Shown: positions 11,825 to 23,191 of the stretch, piece by piece | How the letters are laid out: each line of letters opens with the position of its first letter | Numbering within the stretch: position 1 is the stretch's first letter | Source of the DNA: Phytophthora quininea | Taxonomy: Eukaryota > Oomycota > Peronosporomycetes > Peronosporales > Peronosporaceae | DNA: 64,000 nucleotides | Assembly: GCA_011947345.1 (NCBI GenBank) | Contig: JAAVTG010000051.1 | Coordinates: 186,001-250,000, forward strand | Direction: 5' to 3' | The notes under the pieces: generated by a model | Database searches by the model: none | What the model was told of the DNA's origin: nothing | The model's input: only the letters and a program-made list of their open reading frames with translations | Made by a program: the position numbers and the translations under genes

Positions 11825-12693
11825 CTACTGAAGGCTGACTACCGTTCTACCGTTCAATGGCTGCACGGGGCGAGCATTCTTGCCGTTGTCGTAAATGTGC
11901 TGCTCCTTGAACTGCGTCTGGAGACGGGTGAAGTCCTTGGACGAGATCTTAATGGGGTTCTGAATCACCCACCAGTCGACGATCTCATTACACGCCGGGG
12001 TCGTAAGACTGCCGGGGTAGTTGTACAGACGCTTGGCGTTGGTCTTGACCAGGTTCGAGTAGGAATCGCTGCAGAAGGAAACAAAAGTCAGACTCCTGGA
12101 CCACAACATTCATCACACCAACGACTACAGAACTTACAGAGTCAACGACTTGGACGTTTCCGGTGTCACGGCCTCCATGCCGGTCAGCAGTGGTGTCAAC
12201 CACGGGTCGGTCTTACTACCACCGACCTGCAGGAACACGCCCACCACCATCAACGCGGAGCCGTCACCGTTGCTGTGCACAAAGTGCACCTCGCCGTCCA
12301 GAGGCTTGCTATCCAGCGTGTGCTCGGACGGAGTGTGCAGGTGGAACTGCGCCAGGTTGTAGGAGGCACCGTTGGCCGAGGCAGCGCACGACCCGCCGAC
12401 CACTCTGGCCGTGAACCCCTCGTCGGTCTGGGTGAGGTTGTAGTTGCCGCAGTCACCGGTGAAGGCCAGTGATCGGGTGGCGACGTTGCCGCCGGTGGTG
12501 GTGGTGATGTCGATGGGGACTGCCTGGAGCCGGCGCAGGTGGGGTAGTGGTCGGCCCATTGGTTGGGGCTGGCCATGGCGGGGTCGTTGGTCTTGTATCC
12601 CCACGGAGCCCCGCCGGAGACGGCAGCGGAGACGGTGGAGCCGGAGATCGCAGAGGCGGCGATGAGGAGCGAGGCGGCGCCGAAGAACTTCAT
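11825..12693 (-). CDS. Secreted alpha-carbonic anhydrase CA3 (inverted copy of CA4)
   Basis: Two exons, 12693-12138 and 12068-11825, on the minus strand. The translation is that of CA4 except for the last residues (ends VVSLQ instead of VLRLK) and one frame break. The break is at 12515-12518, where four G on the plus strand (four C in the gene) stand opposite five C in CA4 at 15066-15070. Exon 1 is therefore 556 bp against 557 in CA4. The intron is the same sequence as in CA4. Signal peptide, SPIDI, QFHLHTPSEH, EVHFVH and SLTTPAC are all present. Confidence 0.88.
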
Positions 12694-12838
12694 GGTGGAG
12701 AAGGTCGAAAGTGGTGGTGGTGTGGTGGTGATCCGTTGAAGGTAAATTGAGGAATGATCGTTTTTGTTGTTCGTCGGGTGTCGATTAAAGTCGTAGAGGT
12801 CGTAGCTCTTCAACGACGGACCTATTCGGCTCGAGATA
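11859..12838 (-). repeat. Inverted repeat 1, left arm (CA3)
   Basis: 980 bp matching 14746-15726 in reverse complement. The arm covers about 145 bp upstream of the ATG, all of exon 1, the intron and most of exon 2, and stops about nine codons before the stop codon. The 1-bp difference in arm length equals the C4/C5 difference. Confidence 0.9.
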
Positions 12839-13215
12839 CTCGACAACACGTGGTGATCTTGAAGACTGCAACGTCGTTGTGGTGCGGTGTATCGGTGGTG
12901 CGGTGTCTGACGCCGTGTTCAGGCGGTCCTATCCATCGAAGTTCTCCTTGTTGTGTCATGCTTGATCTGACGGCCCCCATAATAATGCCAGCCGTAAACT
13001 CAACATCTGCGTACGTGGATGGATTTTGAGATGCAACCTGGATGAAAGCTTGTCTGACGAGTATTAAAGGAAAAGAGGGTAATGTTTTCAATGATGGTAG
13101 CTGAAGTTCCTTGCAGTTCCAAACTCCTGCGAGCTTTGATAACCGCAATTCGCTGGAATGTGTTGTTGCTTCAAGCTCGTAAAATATTCCGGTCATTGTA
13201 CCGGTAACACCGTGA

Positions 13216-14659
13216 TTGATCAAGTTTACGTACCTATCCCACAAAGCCTACAACAGGCGATCGCGTGAAATGACTCTCCCTTGTCTCTGTCCGTGTGGTG
13301 CCACAAAAATGTTGTTAAAATCCGCTTCGACAGCATGTCGTGAGCTCACGGCTGGCTATTTGATCTTCGTGGGCACCATCAGTCCGAACAAAACCACCTG
13401 CAAGAGAGCTCCTTGGATAGGACACCATGCACCTCATCGACGTTACTTTTGCCAACGAATATCTTGGAACAGAATTAAATGGCCAGCCCCGGAGTCGATT
13501 CACTACAACAGAATGAAAACTCTGCAGAAGGCGTTATTCACCCCAATTTGGTGGAGCAAGTTGCCTGAATTTCAGGTACTGGATACACGAAGCCCAGCAA
13601 GTCCGGCGAAGCCCCTGGGGTCAGGGTCAAATGCCTTTCGAGCGCTCTGTCGGGAACTGGCAAAACATAAAAAGTTATGTTTTGCCGACTTTCTGGGTGC
13701 CAATCGAGACTGGCCGTCGTCAACGGCATTTTTCACGGACGTCTGCTCCGAGATTCATCCAATACTTGGGACGAAAGTGCTTCCGCATAACATTTTCGTG
13801 CTCTACCATCAAATGAGCCGATTATTTCATCGCTTACTACCGCATCCGGACGAAGGAGGAATGCAGGAAGTAACAAGTACGAATTCACCGCCGATATTTG
13901 GAATCAAGGTAAGTAGCTGTCTCCCAACAGAACCAACTACGCGATTCTTCCCAAATTTGCGATCGCAAGATTGGAAGGTGATTCTCCAGCAAGTTCCGGA
14001 GTTGATGCATCATCCGATGGAAGACCTGGGGTGTCCTCGACAAAGGATTCATGAGACCTTGTCCAGTGTGCTTTCTCTACGTGGATATCTACTGCCGGTA
14101 ATTCATGATGTGATAGTACGAATGTGCTTCGGAGACCTCACAGTCGGTTCACGACTATACTTCCTCAGAGAACTACATCCTACCATCCAAAACTGCGTTC
14201 GTCCGGAATGCCAAGATATCGAAACGGTAGAACACTGTTTTTCACGTGCGCGCCATTAGAACCAATGTGGAGCAAACTATGGAGCCGGTGGTCGACGTTC
14301 TTTGCGTCGATCTAAGCTGGAGGTTGCTACTCTTCCCAAGATTGCAAGACCTTCGTAGGAACTGGAGAAGCGAGCACAAAGAACTGATACTTCTATGGAG
14401 GATCTACACAGCGATTGTGTTTCATGCAACATGGCGGCTCAGGAACGACATTCATTTCCAGAAAACGACAGCTGAAGTGCCAAATATTCTCAATCTGCTG
14501 AACTCGTTCAAGAGGCACTACCAATTCCTCTACCAACACGCACATGAGCTTCATTGCAACCGCGCTACTGTGGCCCGGGTGCTGCAAAAACTTGGCTTTG
14601 ATCCGCCAGAAAATAATATCCCGGAACCCATTCACCACTTGTGGACGACACGAATGTAA
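13216..14659 (+). mobile_element. LINE-like reverse transcriptase, 3' fragment
   Basis: Two plus-strand frames (13216-14259 and 14246-14659) form the C-terminal part of a non-LTR retrotransposon ORF2. The mark is a zinc-binding segment of the zf-RVT kind, C-x3-C then D-I-E-T-V-E-H followed in the next frame by LFFTCAPLEPMW, and then the helical tail LWRIYTAIVFHATWRLRND common behind it. The catalytic YxDD part is missing, so the copy is 5'-truncated as is usual for LINEs. The break near 14240 is a one-base shift. It lies in the spacer between CA3 and CA4. The exact 5' edge is unclear. Confidence 0.65.
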
Positions 14660-14745
14660 CTCTCACGGATAGATAGCTTATCACCTTAAGACGAGAAATC
14701 CGCTAAACAGTTAATCAATTCAATTTCCCTCCTTTTGCCAACGAA

Positions 14746-15726
14746 TATCTCGAGCCGAATAGGTCCGTCGTTGAAGAGCTACGACCTCTACGACTTTAAT
14801 CGACACCCGACGAACAACAAAAACGATCATTCCTCGATTTACCTTCAACGGATCACCACCACACCACCACCACTTTCGACCTTCTCCACCATGAAGTTCT
14901 TCGGCGCCGCCTCGCTCCTCATCGCCGCCTCTGCGATCTCCGGCTCCACCGTCTCCGCTGCCGTCTCCGGCGGGGCTCCGTGGGGATACAAGACCAACGA
15001 CCCCGCCATGGCCAGCCCCAACCAATGGGCCGACCACTACCCCACCTGCGCCGGCTCCAGGCAGTCCCCCATCGACATCACCACCACCACCGGCGGCAAC
15101 GTCGCCACCCGATCACTGGCCTTCACCGGTGACTGCGGCAACTACAACCTCACCCAGACCGACGAGGGGTTCACGGCCAGAGTGGTCGGCGGGTCGTGCG
15201 CTGCCTCGGCCAACGGTGCCTCCTACAACCTGGCGCAGTTCCACCTGCACACTCCGTCCGAGCACACGCTGGATAGCAAGCCTCTGGACGGCGAGGTGCA
15301 CTTTGTGCACAGCAACGGTGACGGCTCCGCGTTGATGGTGGTGGGCGTGTTCCTGCAGGTCGGTGGTAGTAAGACCGACCCGTGGTTGACACCACTGCTG
15401 ACCGGCATGGAGGCCGTGACACCGGAAACGTCCAAGTCGTTGACTCTGTAAGTTCTGTAGTCGTTGGTGTGATGAATGTTGTGGTCCAGGAGTCTGACTT
15501 TTGTTTCCTTCTGCAGCGATTCCTACTCGAACCTGGTCAAGACCAACGCCAAGCGTCTGTACAACTACCCCGGCAGTCTTACGACCCCGGCGTGTAATGA
15601 GATCGTCGACTGGTGGGTGATTCAGAACCCCATTAAGATCTCGTCCAAGGACTTCACCCGTCTCCAGACGCAGTTCAAGGAGCAGCACATTTACGACAAC
15701 GGCAAGAATGCTCGCCCCGTGCAGCC
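14746..15726 (+). repeat. Inverted repeat 1, right arm (CA4)
   Basis: 981 bp, reverse-complement partner of 11859-12838; spacer 1,907 bp. Identity appears near complete, intron included. Confidence 0.9.
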
Positions 15727-15760
15727 GCTTAACGGACGCAAGGTGCTTCGCCTGAAGTAG
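14891..15760 (+). CDS. Secreted alpha-carbonic anhydrase CA4
   Basis: Two exons, 14891-15447 and 15517-15760, encode 266 residues with an intact frame. Signal peptide (FFGAASLLIAASAISGSTVS), WGYKTND, RQSPIDI, zinc-ligand segments QFHLHTPSEH and EVHFVH, YPGSLTTPAC and DWWVI. Its single intron is at the position of the second intron of CA1 and CA2, while exon 1 equals the sum of CA1 exons 1 and 2 (298+259=557). Divergent from CA3, with which it shares a 980-bp inverted repeat including the 5' leader, so both copies should have similar proximal control sequence. Confidence 0.92.
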
Positions 15761-16346
15761 ATAAGGACCTGAATCAATAGACTGGTTGCTGATTAGTCGA
15801 TGCAAGCGTCATCTTGTCTGTTTTTCTTGAGCTACAATTAGCTCAACGGTCCCAAAGCTAGCCGCCATGTGGGTCAGTCGCAAGAGGAAAACTACAACGT
15901 CGCACACAGGGCCATGTAGCTTTGACGGTAAAACAACTGTATGTATAATACTTGAACTGCGGTACGTATGATTAGAACTCTTACGTTGGTCTCCTTATCT
16001 ACTCATTTGCGATGCTACATACATGTACCGGTAGTCGGAATGCAACCTTCCTCTTCTTGCTTTCGAAAGTCACTTTTGCAACGTTTGAAAAATGTCCCAA
16101 TTTGTGGCTGGTCAACACCTTGTGGCTTGGGGACCAGAAAGCCATACGCCAACGCTAAAAACGTTCAGGGAGTCCATAGCTATCGAAATTGCCATCCGTC
16201 CTTGCGGAACACAAACCATTTGGTCTTGGTGGCCTCTTTATACCTTTCGTAGACATGCAGGCCATGCTATCGGGAGAGTCTCACCGCAAGCTGTACGATT
16301 CAACAGCGACGGCTATTGACTGGAGAGCAGTACGGAACTCATCGCG
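15761..16346. other. CA4-kinase B spacer
   Basis: 586 bp with no gene recognised; short frames only. Likely holds the promoter of kinase B at its right end. Confidence 0.4.
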
Positions 16347-19051
16347 ATGGCGACGTCGTCGAGGAGATGTAGAAAGCTAATAGCAACAGCAACCGTTACA
16401 ATTGGCTTCTGCATCGCTCAAGACACGCCTGTACCTGAAACGGGGTCCTTCTTGGGAGACTCGTCTTCATCAGCGTCGTTTGGGTCGAGTTCCGGGCCCG
16501 AGGTGGGGATTATTGTGGCGACAACTGAGGCAGAAGCCATCGCCCAAGACTGGCTCACAAGCAACCTCTACGATAATGAGACCGTCCTCGCTGTCGGTGT
16601 TAACCCGGATCTCAAGAACCTCACTAGCAGCGACATTATTTGCGATGGTGTTCCGTCACTTCAGCGACGGTTGACGGAAACACTACCGAATTTCGCGTGT
16701 CCCGACATCTTTACTGCCATCAATGGCTCCTGCACGTGTTTGAATTCCGGCTATAACGACACCGATACGTGGGAATTTCGCGTTGCTCAGCGCGTCGACG
16801 GCAGCGAGTACCCCAAGGAGTTGACGTCTTCGGATGTGCTACCGATTGATAGCATTCGAACGATGGCGGTCCCCTCGACGTTGAAGACAATGTACGTGTT
16901 GATTCCGACACGCAAAGCGTTGCTGGTGATCTAACGAGGTTTTGTTTTGTGTGCAGTCGGATCATTGGAGACGGTGACTCGCCTCAAGACGTTCGTTTCG
17001 TACCGGAAGACAAGCGGATCCCAGGCTCAACCTTGCCTATCGCTATCAGTATTAACGACTCGATCTCCGTCTCGACAGTGTACGTTGTGTATTTTTCAGA
17101 TGAATGTGTTTATTGAAACTCAACGTGTGGTTGATTGCTGCCTTCTAGAGAGATCTTCAACGTCAATCTGTTCTCTCTCACGCTTTCAGCGTTCTCTTTC
17201 CTCCCTCCAACAACTACCAGTTTGTAAGTATCCGCTGCTAAGAAATAATTGGGGGCTTAAGCGACTGACTTAGTGTTGCTTATCTTGCAGAACCTTACGA
17301 AACTGCAACTTGTACGGCTTTGGCTTTCACTTCTTTGACGGCGTCGCCAATATGCAGCACCTGTACGGTATCGTTGGTTTGTAGAATCTTTTGACTTGCC
17401 CAACTAACCTGTTTATTGACAGGGACTTGTCGTCCAATGCACTTACGGTTCCGTACGCTGGCTCCATAACTCAAAGTACCTGCTCCAATCAACTCTGCGC
17501 TCTGCAAACATTGTAGGTTGGCTTTTTAATTCTCGTGGTGTGTACTCTTTTCTGACGCTGTTTTCTCTTTAGAAATCTGACCAACAACAGTTTGTCGGCG
17601 TTTCCCACCGTGGTCTTCAATATTGACAACTTGCAGGAACTGTAAGTGATCTCTCGACCGTTCTTTCTTTCACTCCATCTAATACTTTCCGTTGCAGATA
17701 CATTGCACAGAACGATATCACCGATTTCAACATCAGCAACGCCACATTCCAAGCGATCCAGAAATTAGTGGCCTTCGAGTCGGATCAACCTGATGTCGCT
17801 GCCACTTGTACTGACGGAGTTTGGCAAACCGCCCACAATTCTCGCTTCTGCGTAGCCGTCACCGCCACACCACCACCTGTGGTGCAAACGTCAGATACCT
17901 GCACGCAATGTTTGGTGTACGTCGCGATCATCGGCGGCTGTCTGGTGCTTGCTTTCGTGCTCCTGCTGCTGTGGCAAAAGCGTCGTCACCGTCGTCGAGC
18001 TTTTTCGGCCTCGTCAGTCTCCTCGCCGTCTGGTTACTTTCTCGACCGCAGCGGTGGGGAAACCATCGAGTTTCCATCGCCCGAGAAGGATAGCACACAT
18101 GAATTATTGAACGACCCTGTGATTGTCACGAACCGCATTAACCACAAGGAGATTAAGATTAGCAAATGCCTCAGCAGAGGAGGCTTTGGCTTGGTATTCG
18201 TCGGAGAATACAAAGGTCGTCAGGTAGCGGTGAAGAAGATCCGACCGGACCGCAGTCAAGACCCGAAAGATGTGAAAGCGTTCTTGAAGGAGATCACCCT
18301 CATGGCGGAGCTGCACCACCCGCGGATCGTCGAATTCATCGGCGTAGCTTGGGACAGCAACATCAAACACATCTCGGCGGTCACCGAGTTCATGGAGAGT
18401 GGAGACCTGCGGCATGTGCTCCGCAGCTTCAAGCGGGAGGGCTGTCCGTTGTCCTGGAGGAACCATAAGATGATGATCTCGCTGCAAATTGCTGAAGCAC
18501 TCGAATACTTGCACACCCACACGCCCAAGGTCATCCACCGTGATCTCAAGTCCAAGAACGTGCTACTCAACATGCACCTGGAGGCGAAATTGACCGACTT
18601 TGGCGTGTCTCGAGCACAGTACTCGGTGCAGACCCACGCCATGACGGCGGGTATCGGCACGTCGTTCTGGATCGCGCCGGAGGTTCTGCTGGGTCGTGAC
18701 TACAACGAACAAGCCGACATCTACTCGTTCGGCGTCGTTTTGTCCGAGATCGACACGGACGACTACCCATATTGGAACGACTCGAACCGGGACGCTGCAA
18801 GAGGTAAACTTCAAGAAGCCGAAATCCTGCGGCAGGTTGCGACTGGCAAGAAGCGGCCACAGTTTTCGACGACGTGTCCAGCCGGGATCATGCTCTTGGC
18901 CGAGAGCTGCATGCAGGACAAACCGCAGAACCGACCGACGGCGGCCGGGGTCGTGGAAACGCTACGCCAACTGCTGAATTCCAACGGCGTGCAAAGTTCG
19001 TCGGACTTGTCCCCGTCGTTCGCTTCCGGCTCAGCTTGGACCGTCAGTTGA
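16347..19051 (+). CDS. LRR receptor-like TKL kinase B, intact
   Basis: Seven exons: 16347-16891, 16957-17079, 17149-17223, 17291-17362, 17423-17512, 17573-17641 and 17698-19051, giving 775 residues with no break. Order: short signal peptide; Cys-containing extracellular domain; four LRR-type units each on its own exon (for example LDLSSNAL, LNLTNNSLSAFP); membrane helix (YVAIIGGCLVLAFVLLLLW); juxtamembrane Ser-rich stretch; kinase domain with RGGFGLV glycine loop, VAVKK, IHRDLKSKN, DFG and WIAPE. It should be a plasma-membrane Ser/Thr kinase receptor of the tyrosine-kinase-like group. The first glycine of the usual G-x-G-x-x-G loop is Ser. Gene C follows in the same direction 270 bp on. Confidence 0.88.
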
Positions 19052-19319
19052 GGAATAGTGTATGCATGTATCACAGTCTGCACAGTCCAAAACCAAACTA
19101 AAGAAATGCTAGTCCATATGATCACCGCCAGTCGAGAGAGTTGTATCCAGGTGCAAGTCGAGCTTGCAACTAGAGCCCAGCTGAAGATCATCCATCCTTT
19201 CTCTGCGTCCGTCCAGCGGAGACCGAGACGCTCTCTGGCTGCAGGATTTAAACCCAGAAAAAGTTTGAGGCGGCCACGGCACTAACGTTGTCGAGTCGGC
19301 AATCGGACTTGGCTCCGTT

Positions 19320-22003
19320 GATCGGTCAGTTGGGTTTTCGCTGCGTTGCCACCGGCCGATGACGGGCGAGCGGAATGGGCTATTGGGGACGCTGCTATTG
19401 CTACCGGTGGCGGTGGGGAGTTCGTCGGGGTCGGGGAGCCCACGGGCCAAGCGGTGACGCTCGCGCAGGACTGGTTCGAAGCCAACTCGGTCGAGAACGT
19501 CACGTACTTGGCAGTCGGAGTCAACTCGGCGCTGTCAAACATCACCGGCAACGAGATCATCTGCGGTGCAGTGCCGTCGCTACAGAGACGGTCTTTGACC
19601 GAGGAACCGAACAACGGGTGTCCAGCGATCTTCACGGCAGTGAACGGATCCTGTACGTGTCTGCTAGACTACAGCAGAGACACGACCTGGGAGTTCTTGG
19701 TGACGAAAAGCAGCAGCGAGAGCGCTTACCCGCTTACACTAAACGCTTCAGACGTGCTGCCAATTGACAAAGTCCGTACACTGTTGGTCCCGTCGGCGGT
19801 TAATTCCATGTGCGTTTGGTTGAGGTTGATCAAGAAGGTTTTGAGGAACTAAATCGTGTGACAGCAAAGTAATTGGAATAGGCAACGAGATGCAAGCTAT
19901 CGCGTTTGAACCGCAGGATATCGATCTGCCAGGCTCAAATATCCCAATCGCTGTGAATGCCGACACTAGCGATGATACGTCTATCACTTCAGTGTGAGTA
20001 CAGTAACTACTAAGAAACCAGCATTTCTCCCTTGCCTTTACTATTGTGTATGTGCTACAGATGGATAGAAAACATCGACATGTCGGCTACTGTGATGAGT
20101 GTTGGGCATTTCTATCCGTCGACTACGCGGAACATGTAAGCCAAAGGCTCTACAAACTACCGTGTTCTTACGCTGCTGTGTTTGGTGCTGTAGAACTCTT
20201 CGAAACTGCGGGCTGGAAAAATTTGGCTACGATTTCTTTCAAGGCTTGGACTCGGTCGAATATCTGTACGTTGTAGCTTTAACCCTCAGGCTCTGGTGGT
20301 TGCATAATTATCAATCTCTTTTGTCATGGAAGAGTAGTGACCTGTCTGAGAACAATCTTGCGACGCCGTACGCTGGTAACACCATCGGCAGAACTTGTAC
20401 CAACACATTTTGTGCTGTCCAAATCTTGTAAGTATTGTCATCTTAATTAACGTGATTATATCTTTCTTACTGACCAAATCTACAGGAATCTCACGGGAAA
20501 TGTGCTGACAAGTTTCCCCACGGTCGTCTTCAACTTGAATGACCTCGCCGAGTTGTACGAAATCGAACGTCAATCGCTTTTGCATGAATAAAAGCTGACT
20601 ATTCTGGCCTGCAGGTACATCCGCAACAACAACATCACGGACTTCAATGTCAGCGCATCTGTATTTGCTTCGATCTCGGCATTAAGAAAATACGAGTCTG
20701 ACAGTCCCAATAATTCGTCAACGTGTTCATCTGGATCATGGCAAACAACTCATGGAGCCAAATTCTGTGTGCTAAGTGCAAACAATACGAATGGTAAGAA
20801 TTGTTGACCTCATCCAACCTTCATGACTACTGAAGCTGATATTATCGCGCCACTAGATGACAATGCAAGTGCCTCGTCCTCTCTGGTTTATGTCGTAATT
20901 GCTGCTGGAGTGGTTGTCGCGATGCTGTTAGTCATTTTCCTGTGGATGAGGTTCTGCTGTCATGACCCAGAGCTTGAGCGCTTGTCGTCTTTTTCGCAGC
21001 TTGATTCCACCGAGATTACCCAGTTAAACAACGCAGAACGGGAAGTGAATCGTGCTCTCCTCGAGGATCCAGTAGTCATCACGAACCGCATCGAATATCG
21101 ACAGCTGAAGCTGGGTAAATGCATCAGTAAGGGAGGCTTCGGGTTGGTCTTCAAAGGAGAATATCAAGGCTGTCTCGTTGCTATCAAGAAGATCCGGCCG
21201 GATCGCAGCGGTGACGTGAAAGACATTGAAGTTTTCTTGCGGGAGATCATCATGATGGCGGTGCTGTACCACCCCGAATTGTGCAGTTTATCGGCGTGGC
21301 TTGGGACCATTTACAACACCTCAGTGCAGTCACCGAGTTCATGGATAATGGTGATTTACGGAATGTCCTTTATGGGTATAAAGAGCGAGGGTCTCCGCTA
21401 TCATGGGAGACCCACAAGGCTTCGATTTCGCTGCAGGTCGCAGAAGCTCTCTCATATCTTCACTCTCAACACCCAAAATTGATCCACCGCGATCTTAAGT
21501 CCAAGAATGTGTTGATGAATCTGTACTTTGAGGCCAAACTGAGTGATTTCGGCATCTCACGACTGCGATACGATGTCGATACCCACATGACTGCAGGGGT
21601 CGGTACGTCTTTCTGGATTGCGCCAGAGATTCTATCAGGTCGAGACTACGATGAACGCGCCGACATTTACTCGTTTGGAGTCGTTCTTTCAGAGATCGAT
21701 ACGGACGACTACCCGTACTGGAATGATAGGAACTCTAACGTTGGTCGTGGTAAAATTCAAGAAGCAGAAATCTTGACCCGCGTGGCTTCCGGTCGAATGC
21801 GACCTGAATTCTCAGCGGATTGTCCTGAGGAGATTTTCGAGTTGGCGGGTGCGTGCTTGCAAAATGACCCTCGAAATCGACCAACTGCGACTGAGATCGT
21901 AGTGGCTCTGCAAGAATTTATTCATCCATCGCCTTCGAGGATATCGGAAGACCTCGAGTCGATCTGGTCTGTTCGAAGCCCTAGCAATATCATCCTTGAT
22001 TGA
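19320..22003 (+). CDS. LRR receptor-like TKL kinase C, 5' end unresolved, one frame break
   Basis: Exons about 19320-19809, 19865-19993, 20061-20135, 20194-20265, 20338-20427, 20486-20554, 20615-20793 and 20836-22003. The LRR exons have the same lengths as in B (75, 72, 90, 69). An extra intron (20794-20835) lies just before the membrane helix (LVYVVIAAGVVVAMLLVIFLW). The kinase domain has KGGFGLV, VAIKK, IHRDLKSKN, DFG and WIAPE, but the frame breaks at the C run 21272-21275. Upstream of the extracellular domain the frame meets TGA at 19319 and I find no ATG with a signal peptide, so either a 5' exon is missed or another break hides the start. Close paralogue of B. Confidence 0.78.
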
Positions 22004-22546
22004 ACTTTCAGGCAAAACGCACGATAGATCTTATTGCACCGCCTCCAATTAACAAGGATGAACAAAAGGAAACTTATTTTCGTCGAAAAATATACTACAA
22101 TTTCAGGAGTGTCAGCTAGCCTTGGTCTTTCTTACCTGACGGTCCAAGAACCGAGCACATCGCATTTATCGTTATTGCGCTGATACAGGGCGCCGTGTCA
22201 AATGCTCGCCAAATAAAACGACTCTTATGAGTCAATGGTTTTGTGGCTGTCTTTAGTCAATCTGGCCGTCCTATTTCCTCATCGCAAAAGACGTTAAATA
22301 GACCCTGCCCGACCATTCTCGCGGAAAGCACTCGACACCTTGCAAAACGGCCACAGAAAACGACTGCAAGTCTCATGTTTATTATTTGCTCCTGTGTTGG
22401 CTGCAGGTGTGTTAGTAGAAACTGTTAATCGGCACTGGAGCGCCTTGCTTGAGACACTTGACAATTTGCCACAACCAAAGCTCAAGGTCTCCCAGCACTT
22501 GGGTTCCTTCCTAGAGTTCTCTACGACCGCAAACCAGCAGAAAGCG
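22004..22546. other. Kinase C-zinc finger spacer
   Basis: The zinc-finger frame that follows stays open leftwards to about 22340, so an upstream exon or 5' leader may lie here. Nothing else recognised. Confidence 0.35.
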
Positions 22547-23149
22547 ATGACTCAAGAGCCGACAATTGTCCCTACATTGAACTACATCAGACAGACACAA
22601 AATCCCAGAACGAAGCAGCCAACGAGTCCGTCGATTTTGGAACGCTACGCCCAGACCATCCCGCTGTCAGCGTCGTGTCAAAGTATCCAGAAGCGCTGTC
22701 TGTTCCCGGACTGCACTAGAATGTCGGTAAGCAAAGGACTTTGTCGAGGTCACGGTGGTGGTCGACGCTGCCACTTCGTCGATGGTTGCACCAAAAGTGC
22801 TCAAAGTCGAAGCATGTTCTGCTGGGCTCATGGTGGTGGTCAACGGTGCGATGTCGAAGGCTGCATGCGCTCGCGGAAAACGAAGCACCATTGCGTAGCC
22901 CACATGCACCTCGGATCAAAGAGTTCCGGAGCTGATTCGGACACATCTCCCCAGACAAGTTCGCCAGGAGAAACGTCTCGAGCTCTGCGAGCACGACGCA
23001 GCAAGTATGTCCCAGTTCGAGCACGAAGCAACATTCTGCCATCTCAACGAATGCTGCCGAGTCTGGGTCAAGCTCTCAGTACTGCTTCACTCACTCTGCC
23101 GAGCTTTCCGGTTCTACCATTTGCACACACAAAATACCCTAACAAATAA
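22547..23149 (+). CDS. Cys/His-repeat zinc-finger protein (WRKY19-like type), copy 1
   Basis: From the ATG at 22547 the protein has 200 residues; the frame stays open upstream without an ATG. The middle has three tandem Cys/His units of about 25 residues with the signature C-x4-C-x7-G-L-C-x2-H-G-G-G-R-R-C and FCWAHGGGQRC, the kind of repeat annotated in oomycetes and plants as WRKY transcription factor 19-like zinc finger. No WRKYGQK motif is present, so the name reflects the repeat only. The tail is Ser/Arg-rich. Likely nuclear, role unknown. A paralogue lies tail-to-tail 42 bp away. Confidence 0.75.
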   Translation: MTQEPTIVPTLNYIRQTQNPRTKQPTSPSILERYAQTIPLSASCQSIQKRCLFPDCTRMSVSKGLCRGHGGGRRCHFVDGCTKSAQSRSMFCWAHGGGQRCDVEGCMRSRKTKHHCVAHMHLGSKSSGADSDTSPQTSSPGETSRALRARRSKYVPVRARSNILPSQRMLPSLGQALSTASLTLPSFPVLPFAHTKYPNK

Positions 23150-23191
23150 TTTAAAGCCAATTTCCAACTGCTACATGCATGCATTGATATC

